A DNA stretch of 34,876 bases, from assembly GCF_000151315.2 (NCBI RefSeq), contig NW_011887310.1, positions 99,851 to 134,726 of the forward strand, in the 5' to 3' direction. The DNA comes from Capsaspora owczarzaki ATCC 30864 (Eukaryota > Opisthokonta > Filasterea). Both the position numbers and the translations under genes were made by a program. Positions 20,886 to 34,876 of the stretch are shown piece by piece; within the stretch, counting starts at the first letter, position 1, and the number at the start of each line of letters is the position of its first letter. The notes under the pieces are model-generated. The model was not told where the DNA came from. It saw only the letters and a program-made list of their open reading frames with translations, and made no database searches.

Positions 20886-21212
20886 ATGGCGCCGCGGCAC
20901 AGTAGGCTGACCAAGCCTCGCATGTGGACGTACCGGCGGCCCCGCTGGACTGCGCCTCCCCCGCCAGCACCACCTGCACCCCACTCTGCAGCGACACCGC
21001 GCGCGCTGGTGGTTGATTCCGCCGTCGTGAGCACGGGCGAAGGGGCGAACGCGGCAACGGCGTCCTCTGCGGCGGACGGCAGCGCACCGAGCGCATCGCA
21101 CATGGCGAGGAGGAGCAGCAGCAGCAGTGGGCGGCGACGGCGGCGGCGCCTAGATGAAGCCGACCATCCCGATGACGATGATGAAGACGATGAAGATGAA
21201 GATGATGATCAC

Positions 21213-21248
<36 letters not shown>

Positions 21249-24200
21249 CGCATTGACGAGACGCTGAGCGACAGCAGCGAAGACGAGAACGACTGCTTCC
21301 TGTTCCTGCGGCCGCCGCAGTGCTACAGCGCGCTGCTCGAGCCCGACGAGACCCCCGAGGACCTTGCGCGGGTCGCTGCCGTGTCGTCGTCGTCGTCGTC
21401 GTCGTCGTCGTACGCGGGGGACGCCGGCGACGGACTGGGCGCGGACAGGAAGAGCGAGGCAGTCATCCAGCAGCAGCAGGAGGACGACAGCGAGGGCGAG
21501 CGGCTCTACTCGTCAGACTCGTCGGACGACTCGGACGACGATGCCAAGCTCACGCGCTTCTCGGCTGCGTGGCCAAGGCTGTTCGTCCCGCGCAGGCAGC
21601 TGGCTGGGACTGGAGCTGGAGCTGGAGCAGCGCTGCCGCCAATGTACCCGGGCGTCCTTCCTCATGCGGTTTCAGGTGGGCAGATCTCGGCCACAGCACC
21701 ACGGCTGGACCACTCTGCAGGCGGTCTCAATGGAGATGCCAGTCTCATCGCGCTAATAGCTGGCGACCAACCAGGCAATCACCACCATTCTCACGCTGCT
21801 GCTGCTGCTGCAACCGCCGATGCCGCTAAACCAGTCGCAGCCACCACTACTGCTGCTGCGCTCAGTCACTCAGCGATGCACGAGCACTTTGCCAACGGAA
21901 GTAGCATGCACGAGCAATCGCCGCTGCGACCAACCCCAGGTGGAGCAGCAGGCCGGGGCAAGAAGCGACCCTCGCGCGATTGGCGCGTCCCAATACGCGA
22001 CTCTGGCAAGCCAACGATGAATCTAGCAACGCTGCGAGCGTCCAAGCACAATCCAGGACCCCTCTTCCGTCACGGCTTGACCATCATGCTCGCCCAAAAC
22101 TTTTTCAATTTGCCAGCCAACGCAACGCACATCCACATGATCAACCATCTCGCCGACCAGCAGCATTTGCGCGACTTTACCGCGATTGTCACCGGTCCCC
22201 CATCGCTCAACCGCCCGTATGACTTGTCCACGTCTTACCCACCCGAGACCAGCAGTGACAGCAGCAGCAGCAGCAGCATCAGCAGCATCACGACGACGAC
22301 GACGACGTCCACCACCACCTCAACAGCTGTCGATGAAGCTGCCACCTCTTCGCCTACATCAACTCCTACGTACGCGAGTGTGACCGCTCAAGCTCCTCCT
22401 GCCACCAGTAATGCCGCAGACACCCTCGATGAGCCTGCCGATCCCCAATTCGAAGCGCTGCGATCCATCGTCCACCACCTCCCACGCGAGGTCTGCACGT
22501 GGACCGAGTACGCCGAGTTTCTCGATTTGCAGGAGTGGACGGATGCTGAAAAGCGGCGACACAACCGCATTGTCGAGCTGCTCGCAGACACGGCGCCCGG
22601 TGGGACGTGCGCACGGACTCGCCGCGTTCGTCGCGAGTGTCTCGAGTACACGGATTGCTGCCCGTTTGACTGCTCGCGCGATGCTGAAGCTGTTGCAGCT
22701 GTGCTCGACGCGGCGGTGCGTGGCAAACATGTCTTGGCACGCGCTCTGCAGGACGCGAGCGAGCTGGCGCTGGCCGGTCGGTTTTTCTTCCGCAGCCAAC
22801 GTGGCTGGACGCCCTTCGTGCTCGCTGCGCTGCAAGGCGCACCGACGGCCGTGCCACGCTTGCGCGGACGGGTGTCGCTGATGCCGTACTTGCACATTTG
22901 CGACGACGTGTTCCAGCACGATCGCGGCTTTGGCGCTCAGCTCTGCTCGTTGCTCATGCTGCCTGTGATTGGCATGGTGGCCCCGTCGCCTCTGGTGGCT
23001 GCCATCCTCATGGGCCGGATTTTCATGCTTCAACCGCTGCTCGAAGCTGGCGCGCCCCTGGAGCGGCTTGCGCTCACTGTGGCGATTCAGCGCAATGCTG
23101 TGCGTACCATCGAGTTGCTGCTGCACTCTGGCCTGTCGTTGGAGCCGTCCGGCCCCATTCCAGCCGTCGACACTTCTGCCTCATGGTTTGGAGCGCATCA
23201 TCAGCCATCAGCCACGACAGAAGCAGTCTCCTCCATTTGGCTGTCGTGCCGAGCACCTGCCTCAACCGCTGCTCCTCCTCAATCCACTCACGAGAACCAG
23301 TCCTCTGATCCCGCCACCACCAACCCGTCTGAACTAGGTGCAACTGCGCACGTGCGACACCGCTCGGAAGAAGCAGACACGGCCCAAACCAACGCGCCTC
23401 CAAGCCCGCCTCATGCCACTGCTTTCATTCCCGAGGCCATTAGCCGTCCGCACGGCGAGGCGTTCTTGTGGCTGCTCGCCAATCACGACCTGACGACAGC
23501 GATCGGAGAGACGCCCCTGCACGTGGCGGTGCGCGCAGGCGCACAGCGCTCGTTTGAGTATCTGATTGTGCAGCATACCCGGGCGTTCGACCGCATGAGC
23601 CGAACCTACAATGAGTTTGGACAGACGCCGTTGCACGTTGCCGCGATTGGCCTGTGCTTGGACGCTTCGCACGATGGCGGCTCGTGGGCACGCATGCTGT
23701 TTGCCATGCTGATGATTGCGCAAGATCGCAATCCACCCATGCACGCGCCCCGTCTCGTCAGGACGTACGTGCAGCAGACCCAGCCCCAGTTCACGCTGTC
23801 CGCGGCCGAGCATTGGCAGCCCGAGCCGCACGCACCGTCGCGACCAAAGGGAATGTTCCCGGCGTTCTTGGCTGCCTACCGCAACCGCTTTTCTGGCACC
23901 CCACCGCTGCTGGAAGGCGACATGGCCGGCTTTACGCTCGTGCACATTGCGGCGTACTTTGACCACGCGCGGCTGATTGAGCAGCTTGCCCCCGTGCTTC
24001 CGCCCGATCGCCTGCGAGACGAGTTGAGCCGCCACGACGCGCGCGGCCGCACTCCCCTGCACATTGCCGTGCGTCTGCGCAACTACCGCGCAGCCTTTGC
24101 CCTGCTCATGTTTGACGCGCGCGTGGATGTGTGCGACCGCCACGGCCGCACGCCGCTCATGTACCTGCGCCAGCCCGAGTCTGTTCCCGGCGATCTGCGG

Positions 24201-24584
24201 CTCTGGCGCCTGCTTGCCGACGCCTACGAGCGTGCCCGGCTCATTTTCGTGCACGAGAAAGCCATGGCTGCGGCCGGCATCACAGCGACAAGCGAGGCGC
24301 ACGAGGGAGCAGCAGCTGCAAGTGGCTCGGTCGTTGCGACCGGTTCGGATGCTGCTGCTGCTGCTGCTCCTGGTGGCGAGGCCAGTACGAACGCGGGTCA
24401 CGACGCCGAGCTGGATCCCGACGAGAACATTCTCGTACACACGTTTACTGCGCGGGATGCACGCGGCCGTACGATCTGGGACCGTTTCGCGCAACGCGGT
24501 GTCCATCCTGACATGCTCGAGATGCTTCGTCGCAATCTGTACCAGACGGATGAGGACATGTGTCGCAGCGAGCTCGGCGAGTAG
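20886..24584 (+). CDS. Large ankyrin-repeat protein with acidic low-complexity N-terminus
   Basis: Single-exon frame of 1,232 aa from the first ATG after a T tract (MAPRHSRLTKPRMW). Residues 1-90 are Pro/Ala-rich with a basic patch (GRRRRRR), a possible nuclear signal. A run of Asp with few interruptions follows (about 92-122, encoded by GAT repeats at 21163-21250), then Ser-rich linkers to about 500. Residues about 530-760 are a Cys-containing helical region that resembles degenerate ankyrin repeats (WTPFVLAAL, LERLALTVAIQRNAVRTIELLL). Clear ankyrin motifs lie at about 874-905 (ETPLHVAVRAG), 911-925 (QTPLHVAAIG), 1014-1030 (FTLVHIAAYFD), 1053-1075 (RTPLHIAVRLRNY) and 1085-1090 (RTPLMYL). Ankyrin repeats mediate protein binding; partners are unknown. 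I see no catalytic domain. The codon-level Ala/Asp/Ser tracts are likely to vary in length between strains. Confidence 0.82.
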
Positions 24585-24791
24585 TCAGACCTAGACCTTT
24601 GTGATTTTGTGATTTTTTTGAAACAAACCAACCGACTTGATTTTGAAACTCAGATTGATGAAAAACATTACAACTTTTTTCATTTTTTCATTTTGTTTAA
24701 TCGTTATGAAACAACACGCAAGCAAAGCAGGTTCTGAATCCATCTATCTAACATTTAACATAGCTACACACAATCTTTTGGTTTTTTTGGT

Positions 24792-25424
24792 TCATGCGGA
24801 GACAGCCAGCACGCGAGGACGCAGTTGGCGACCAAACTTGGCGGACGAGCGAAGTGTTCGGCTTGGGCTGGCAAGAGTGTCGGCAGGCTGCGAGCGGCGT
24901 CCAGCCTTGCTGTTGCTGTTGCTGTTGCGGGCCAGCGCAGCGATGGCCATGGCGAGCTCAGGATGGGCAGCCAGCACAGCGAGCGAGTCTGCAATCGTGT
25001 TTTGCATGGTGTGCGTGCGGCGCATTGCAGAGGGGCTCGAAGGAGCAGCGGCAACTGCAACTGCTGCTCGTTGCGGCTGCTGGAGCTGCTGCTTCATGGC
25101 GATCTGCTGCTTGCGGGAGAAGGCACGGGTCATGATGGTGCGCTCGACAGCTTGAACGGGGCGGCGAGCCTTGGCCTTGGTAACCTTGGCAGGAGTGGTT
25201 GCAATCGGTGCACCGGTGGTAACATTCGCGGCAGCAGCAGGGGTGGCAGTGGCAGTGGCAGCAACTGCGCCAGGCCAGATCGTCGATGGGAAGGTGGTAG
25301 TGGCGTTGAACCGAGTGTTGAATCGGCAAGGGCCACGGCAAGTCGCGCAGAAGGGGGCAGTGTTGGCGGCAGTGTTGGTGGAAGTGGGCGCGGCGACAGC
25401 GGTGATTGTGATGGCAGAGCTCAT
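24792..25424 (-). CDS. Hypothetical basic Ala/Thr-rich protein
   Basis: Frame of 210 aa starting at ATG 25424 (MSSAITITAV). I do not recognise a family. The first 90 residues are Ala/Thr-rich with a Cys pair in CATCRGPC. The middle is basic (KVTKAKARRPVQAVERTIMTR) and the region about 130-165 contains a predicted helix (NTIADSLAVLAAHPELAMAI). The tail is basic again (RSSAKFGRQLRPR). High net positive charge suggests nucleic-acid or nuclear association, which is inference. It converges with the ankyrin gene, with 207 bp between stop codons. The frame stays open upstream to 25664 without another good start. Confidence 0.5.
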   Translation of the reverse strand: MSSAITITAVAAPTSTNTAANTAPFCATCRGPCRFNTRFNATTTFPSTIWPGAVAATATATPAAAANVTTGAPIATTPAKVTKAKARRPVQAVERTIMTRAFSRKQQIAMKQQLQQPQRAAVAVAAAPSSPSAMRRTHTMQNTIADSLAVLAAHPELAMAIAALARNSNSNSKAGRRSQPADTLASPSRTLRSSAKFGRQLRPRVLAVSA

Positions 25425-26085
25425 GGTTGATTTGATTATTGGGTTGTGGTGTTTGTTAGTGATGTGTCCAAGTAGTGCTTGTGAAGGGGGTTGAGAAGAG
25501 AGCGAAGAGCGAAAAGCAAGACTGAGGAGCGTTGATGCCAAACCAACGATTGCCTTAAAAACCAATGTCAACGTCACAGTTTGCTTGCAACCTCGCAAAA
25601 TTTGGCGCCAAAGCAACCCAAAAGCGGCAACGTCTTTGCACGCCGTGCAACCTGCCTTGCACACGCGGCAACTGGGTGAAAAGGGAAAGCGCGTGGGCGT
25701 CGGTGGAGCATGGAGCAGAGACGGAGCAGCCCGTCACCGCACAGTGAGGCGGAGAAGCGATGGAAAAGCCAGAGGACGAGCGAAATGCGCTCCTAGTTCG
25801 TTCTGTGTGTCACGGCTCAGTCTTGCCGGCGCAGGACGGAGCCAGCAGAGGGCAGACATTGCATGGGGGGTGAGCTGGAGGAGGGCGAGGGAGGGAGGGA
25901 GAGAAGAGCAGGACAAGCAGCTGGAAAAGCAAAAGAGAGCGAAAAGAGTGCTGCTGTTCGCTTTGTACCCACGCTCAGGCTTGCCCCGCCGCCAAATCCA
26001 ATAGCTCGTCATAGCTCTCATACAAAAAAACGAGTCCTTTGGTGCAGCCAGTCGTCATTCCCTTCTGTTCTTCTGTTCTTCTGCG
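25425..26085. promoter_or_regulatory. Divergent intergenic region between two unrecognised genes
   Basis: About 660 bp separates the minus-strand gene starting at 25424 from the plus-strand gene starting at 26086. Open frames here are short and unconserved in appearance. A pyrimidine-rich stretch with repeated TTCTGTTC occurs directly before the ATG at 26086, in line with other start regions in this window. Confidence 0.4.
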
Positions 26086-26840
26086 ATGGACTTGGCAATC
26101 CAGTTCACGCTGAGCAGCCCAAGCATTGCCAATCCCAGCGTGCTGAATGTGCCCATCGCGTGCAATGCAGCACCAAGTGGATCGACGACGACGACAGCAA
26201 GGGGATTCAGCTTGGACCTGAGCAGCACCGTGCTTGATCTGCCAGAGCACCAAAAGCACCAGTTGCCGTCTGCTGCGACCGCACCGCCGACGACGACCAG
26301 CAGTCATGCTAGTGCTGGCAATTGCACAACAGACAGCTCATCATCATCATCATCATCGTCATCGGCAATGGAGGTGGACGACGGACAGCAGCAACTCCCA
26401 GTCAATCCCGCGGTCGAAGCGCTGCGCTCGCTTGCCGACACTGTGGGGCGCGCTCAGTCGCAGCTCAACGATCTGATCAACCAGCACATGGATGCATTCA
26501 AGGCGAACGACGGGAAGCCTGCTGCTGCTGCTGCGACTGCGACTGCTGCTACCACTGTTACTGCCACGGATTCTGCTCCAGCACAAGCAACCCCGACCAA
26601 GCGACGCGCAGAGGACGATTCAAGCACTGCACGAGAAGGTTTGAGTATATGTAGGGTTGATACGATGGAGAGACAAAACAATCGGCGCTCATCTCTGGAC
26701 TTTTGTTCAATGTTTGCACAGACGAAAACGTATCGAGCGACGAGGAAAGCGACAAGTTGGCAAACGCTGCAAAGCACGGCTCCAACAAGCGATCACGACT
26801 CGACCAGCAGGGTGATGAGAAGGTTTCATCAGCAACATGA
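26086..26840 (+). CDS. Hypothetical nuclear-type protein, two exons
   Basis: I join 26086-26638 to 26722-26840 (phase 1, GTTTGA donor, TTGCACAG acceptor) to give 223 aa. No family is recognised. Residues 1-80 are Ser/Thr-rich; a run of Ser (84-93) precedes MEVDDG; residues 108-140 form a likely amphipathic helix (VEALRSLADTVGRAQSQ, then LNDLINQHMDAF) that could be a coiled coil. The tail has two basic clusters beside acidic residues (TPTKRRAEDD and SNKRSRLDQQ) that resemble nuclear localisation signals. Without splicing, the frame would run to 26892 with a less ordered tail; the spliced tail (DENVSSDEESDKL) is more protein-like. The gene converges on the Pkc1-type gene. Confidence 0.6.
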
Positions 26841-27210
26841 CGATGGCTGCAAGCGCACAACGATAGACAAGAAAAATACACACGAAAAATGAAGGTTAAT
26901 GCATTTTTTTTGTCTTGTTCCAAGTCAAAGCAGAAAAAAGAAACCCGAAACATCTCAGCACACACACAGTTGAAAGTACGAAAAAGAAAGGAGTCGAAAC
27001 AAACAAACAAGAAAGACACAAAGACGAAGCGAAACGAAGAGCAAGAAAGCAACAAAAGACAGAACTTCACACAGGAGCACCGCCGCAACAGAGTATTGTG
27101 TACAAAGTCATGAAAACAAAAGAAGGAAAAACGCAAATGAAACATCAGCAGCTTGGCTACGACCATTCGAAATGTTGCTGGTAGCCGTAACAGTTGGCCA
27201 GCCTTTCGAC
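26841..27210. other. Convergent intergenic region
   Basis: This 370-bp stretch lies between two convergent stop codons. It is A-rich on the plus strand (AAAGAAA and GAAAC motifs) and presumably holds both 3' UTRs. I see no gene in it and no perfect AATAAA on either strand close to the stops. Confidence 0.5.
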
Positions 27211-31698
<4,488 letters not shown>

Positions 31699-31753
31699 CG
31701 GAGCTGTGAACAGAGAGAGAGAGAACAGAGAGAGAAGAGAGAGAACAGAGAGA

Positions 31754-31828
<75 letters not shown>

Positions 31829-33608
31829 AGGGAGAAAAAAAAAAAAAGAACAGAATTGAATTGAATTGGATTGAGTTCAATACAAAGACAAGCAGCAGAA
31901 TGGGGAAGTGAAGGGTTTGAGTGAGTGATACGAATTCAGACAACAAGAACCCAGTGTTGGAATAAAGAACAAAACAAAAGAAGGGAGAGGAAGGGGAAGC
32001 AAAAAAAAAAAAAAAAAAAAAGAGATCAAGACAGCATTGTGATGAAGAAGAAGAAGACCAAAAGAAAGGGACCTCGGACTCCATCAAGTCAGTTCAGTTA
32101 GTCGTCAAATCACATCACTGCGATGATTTGATCATTGGATTGACTTTGATGATCGTTGAGCAATGCTGACCATCTGCTTCATGAAGATTCACCGACTGCG
32201 AGACTGGTTGGACTGGTTGGACTGGGGGACTGGTGGACTGGGGACTGACTCCACTCTCCTCCTCCAACAACTCAAAATCCCCAAAGACAAAACCGAGTCC
32301 GCCTTCACCTCACTTTGTTCCATCCATCCAGCGCTCAGCCTACGAAGCACAGAGTACTACCCCCCCTCTCCCCCTTCTCTCTCTTTCTCTCTCTCCATCT
32401 CTAATGCTATGATCACTGGATACAAAAGAATCCGCTTTTTTTTTTTTTTTTTTGGTTTTTTGTAGCGTTGACTGGTCGCGGCGTGTCAGGTTCTGCTTCG
32501 AAAGAGAGTTGCAATTGGGGTGGCCACTCATTTCGCAGCCATGCACGGACGTCCGTGCCCAAAGCTGGCCTGAAATCAAGACGAAAGGGAACAACGAAAA
32601 CGAGCGCAACAGGACGAACTCCAAAAAAAAAAAAAAAAAAAAAAAACAGTTTGAATTTCAGCCGTTTTCCAATGGAAATTCAATAGAAAAAATAAATAAT
32701 AAAAAATAATAATAATAAAAAAGAACCGCAAAGACAAAAAAAAAAAAAGGCATTTGTTTCGCCTTGTTTCGCAGAAATCAGCGACGTGTGTGCTGCCGTA
32801 GTGCGTGAGGGTGAGTCGAGGAGTGCGCTTGTGTGATTCGACAGAGGAACGACGGGAAGAAGGCGCGCGCGTGTGGAGAAAACCAAGTGGGGGGGGGGGA
32901 AGGGGGAAAAAAAAAAACAAAAAAAAAAAAAAAACACAATGGCAAAACAACAACAAGAACCAGAAAAAAAAAAAGAAAAAAAAAGCGGTTTTACGTGAAG
33001 AAGACATGAAGGACATTTTGGCAGCGGAAAAAAAAAAAAAAAAAAAAAAGGAAAGCTGAGAAACTGAAAATGAAGATACGACTCTTGGAACTCAGAGTTG
33101 AGATTGAGTGTAACCGAGTCAAAACCCTGACATGGACCGGCAGTGAATGGACGTGCTTCCCAGTTCAAGTTGCTCTGATGCGAGAGATGACCTTATTTTT
33201 TGCGTTAAGCCCTCCGCTCGCCTTTCCAATTCCCGTGGGGCCTATTCTCCCCCATTCCACCATTTTATGATAATATACCATAGATATCAATAATCCATGG
33301 CAAAAATAGGGCATGAAAATCGACCAGATCGCGAGGAGGCGGGTTTGTTGTGTAATGCCGCGACAATCGCCAGTTGCCCATGACACAGCACCGTCCTGTT
33401 GGCTTTTTCGACCCCCGCTCCACTTCTAATTTACTTGTGTGAAATATTTGTGCACTTGGGACGAAGGCGAACGGGATTGGCGAGACTTGATTTCACTCGG
33501 TTTCATCACTTGTGGAACAATCGGAGCATAACTTTCAATCGACCTGGCATTCAATCTTGTCATGTAATTCGCCCAAACCGTTGACTTTTAACATAACAAC
33601 AACATAGA
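31699..33608. promoter_or_regulatory. A-run and GA-microsatellite region upstream of the Pkc1-type gene
   Basis: No gene is evident. A long GA microsatellite lies at about 31710-31825, directly before the start codon. It is followed by A runs of about 21 (32001-32021) and 24 (32623-32646), a T-rich patch near 32436-32462 and further A runs at 32900-33060. Read in the direction of the kinase gene this is CT/T-rich. From about 33060 to 33600 the sequence is of ordinary complexity, but open frames are short and unlike known proteins. Confidence 0.5.
31710..31825 (+). repeat. GA/CT microsatellite
   Basis: Nearly uninterrupted GA dinucleotides, with occasional ACA or AA interruptions at the left, ending in an A run. 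It sits about 15-130 bp upstream of the Pkc1-type start codon (CT-repeat in sense orientation), a position where length changes could affect expression. Confidence 0.9.
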
Positions 33609-34374
33609 TTATAGGAAAATCACAATAAGCGAGAGCGGAGATGTGGCTTGATGGGCGATCGTCGCTCCGCCAACTCCGAGAATTTTGCTCAAAATGGCCT
33701 TGTTTGTTGTCGCTTCCAACGCAAGCAAGGGCACGTTTGCACTAGATAATTGACTTGAAAGTATATTGTGAATCACCAGTAGTGGAATTTTTGAGTAATT
33801 GGCTGGTGGAAGCGCGAAAAAGGGCATCACGCTAGCAACCATTGTCGCTCAAGTCGCCTAGGCCATCGACGTTGTGCCGGGTCTCCAAGTCGGCTTCGGA
33901 CCCGCCAACCCTCATAGAATTGTTTCCAGTACCCGTAACTCTCTTGGTCCGCTGAAGGAAGTGCTCGGCGTCTTGGATAACGGGTCTGGCGACTCTTCAA
34001 TTCGGTCGAGCTTGTGTTCCGACGGCGTTTCGAGCCTTCCGACATTGCCAGCTTTCTTTTTTTTGTAGCCAGAGAGAATGGAGTGGGGCGGGGCTTTTAG
34101 AAGTGGTACTGCTGCACAGCACCTCGAGCTTTCCAAGTTCGAGCTGTCCGAACTTTGTGTGGAGTGTGCGGATTCAAAGTCGTTGTCTAGCTGCATCATA
34201 GCGCGTTGTCCAGCCGCCTTGACACGGTCCTCGCATGACATGTACATGTGCCCATCCGAATCAAGAAACTCGGAGGCCGAAGGAAGTGCCTGCGGTGGAA
34301 GCAGTGCAACTTTGTCCAGAAAAAAATGGCGGGAGGATAGTGCAGCCTGTAGACATGCACTTGTTATGGATTGA
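33609..34374 (-). other. Orphan minus-strand reading frames, possibly a gene fragment
   Basis: Two adjacent minus-strand frames have protein-like composition. One spans about 34374-33912 and includes FLDSDGHMYMSCEDRVKAAG and a Ser-rich stretch. The other spans 33842-33609 and includes FALPPANYSKIPLLVIHN. They could be exons of a small gene or leftovers of one. I recognise no domain and could not find a convincing splice pair, so this is a weak call. Confidence 0.22.
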
Positions 34375-34530
34375 TGTGTATCTGTATTTGGAGTGTGTTC
34401 ACTCGTCGCTTTGTATAAGTGAAGTCTCTTGTTTCCCTATCATCACTCTCATCATCAACCCATTACTCGTATCTTCGTGGAAGGATCTCTGATCATAACA
34501 CTGCGACGAGTCTCGAGGGTCGAGTAATTG

Positions 34531-34876
34531 ATGTCTAAGGTGACGACTAGAGTAGGAACCAGGAAATTGAATCAGAATCAAGCAATGCCCAATAACGAGC
34601 AGGGCGTCGATACGACGGCGCCCACTGCGGGCACGTCGAGCGCAACAAGCGCACCAGCTGAACCAATGAGCGCGCAAGAGATGATGCGAATGATGACTCA
34701 AGCGATGGTTTCCTCAATGCAGGAGGTCGTCAAGGAGGCGATGCGCAAGGGAACCGCTGAGATCGCTGTATCAAGCCATGCGGCCTCCACCACCACGGCA
34801 AGCCCCACCACCAGCACTGAACTGTGGAGACATGGCATGCAGGTGACACCCTTCGATGGGACGCTGTTGGATCTGG
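34531..34876 (+). mobile_element. Probable LTR retrotransposon, 5' part of gag (runs off the edge)
   Basis: An open frame starts at ATG 34531 and continues to the window edge (about 115 aa visible). It is Thr/Ala/Ser-rich with a Met-rich helix (SAQEMMRMMTQAMVSSMQEV) and then reads VTPFDGTLLDL, resembling the entry to the gag region of Ty3/gypsy-type elements. Only this part is visible, so the family, the state of the element and its age cannot be judged. A TATA-like TATAAG near 34415 and the stretch before the ATG may belong to an LTR or leader, but its limits are unclear. An ordinary host gene is the alternative. Confidence 0.4.

Noticed and set aside
23170-23308. Ankyrin-like LLHLAV in a second plus-strand frame within the ankyrin gene
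   Set aside because: It is short and flanked by unrelated sequence; the main frame is open throughout and resumes clear ankyrin repeats, so I kept a single exon.
23334-24506. 390-aa minus-strand open frame
   Set aside because: It lies antisense to the ankyrin repeats and shows no domain.

Overview
The window is nuclear DNA from an intron-bearing eukaryote. Introns are mostly 60-145 bp with GT..AG ends, genes are close together on both strands, and intergenic DNA is full of long A/T homopolymers and GA/CT microsatellites. The gene content is a Pkc1-type protein kinase C (HR1-HR1-C2-C1-C1-kinase), a BET protein with a BRD4-like C-terminal motif, an LRR-Roc-COR-kinase and a pogo-like transposon. 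This suggests a unicellular relative of animals or fungi, for example a filasterean such as Capsaspora. The organism assignment is inference from gene architecture only.

Layout: 1-1111 is purine-rich DNA without a convincing gene. 1112-5469 (-) is a nine-exon gene that I reconstruct as LRR-Roc-COR-TKL kinase-RING-RING (1,239 aa); six of its leucine-rich repeats each occupy one 84-bp exon. 6753-8150 (-) is a five-exon membrane protein (263 aa) that resembles the bacterial Pycsar effector family PycTM. 8151-9518 is a T-tract-rich divergent intergenic region. 9519-15221 (+) is a seven-exon BET double-bromodomain protein (1,420 aa) with NET, Ser/Asp-rich and BRD4-like C-terminal regions. 15484-17046 (-) is a tandem hotdog thioesterase-like protein. 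17406-20545 is a complete-length pogo/Tigger-type DNA transposon with terminal inverted repeats and TA flanks; its transposase frame is interrupted. 20886-24584 (+) is an ankyrin-repeat protein with a long acidic run. 24792-25424 (-) and 26086-26840 (+) are two unrecognised proteins. 27211-31698 (-) is the seven-exon Pkc1-type kinase (1,313 aa). 31699-34530 holds microsatellites, homopolymers and one weak orphan frame. From 34531 to the right edge, a gag-like frame of a probable LTR retrotransposon runs out of the window.

The most notable part is the left third. A predicted sensor-type protein combines LRRs, a ROCO GTPase, a Pelle/IRAK-like kinase and two RING fingers in one chain. Its upstream neighbour, in the same orientation, resembles a membrane effector otherwise known from bacterial antiphage (Pycsar) defence. 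Whether the two work together is not shown by the sequence. The Pkc1-type kinase, the BET protein, the thioesterase and the ankyrin protein look like independent housekeeping or signalling genes in alternating orientation. Exon boundaries are my reading of splice signals and frame continuity, not of transcripts.
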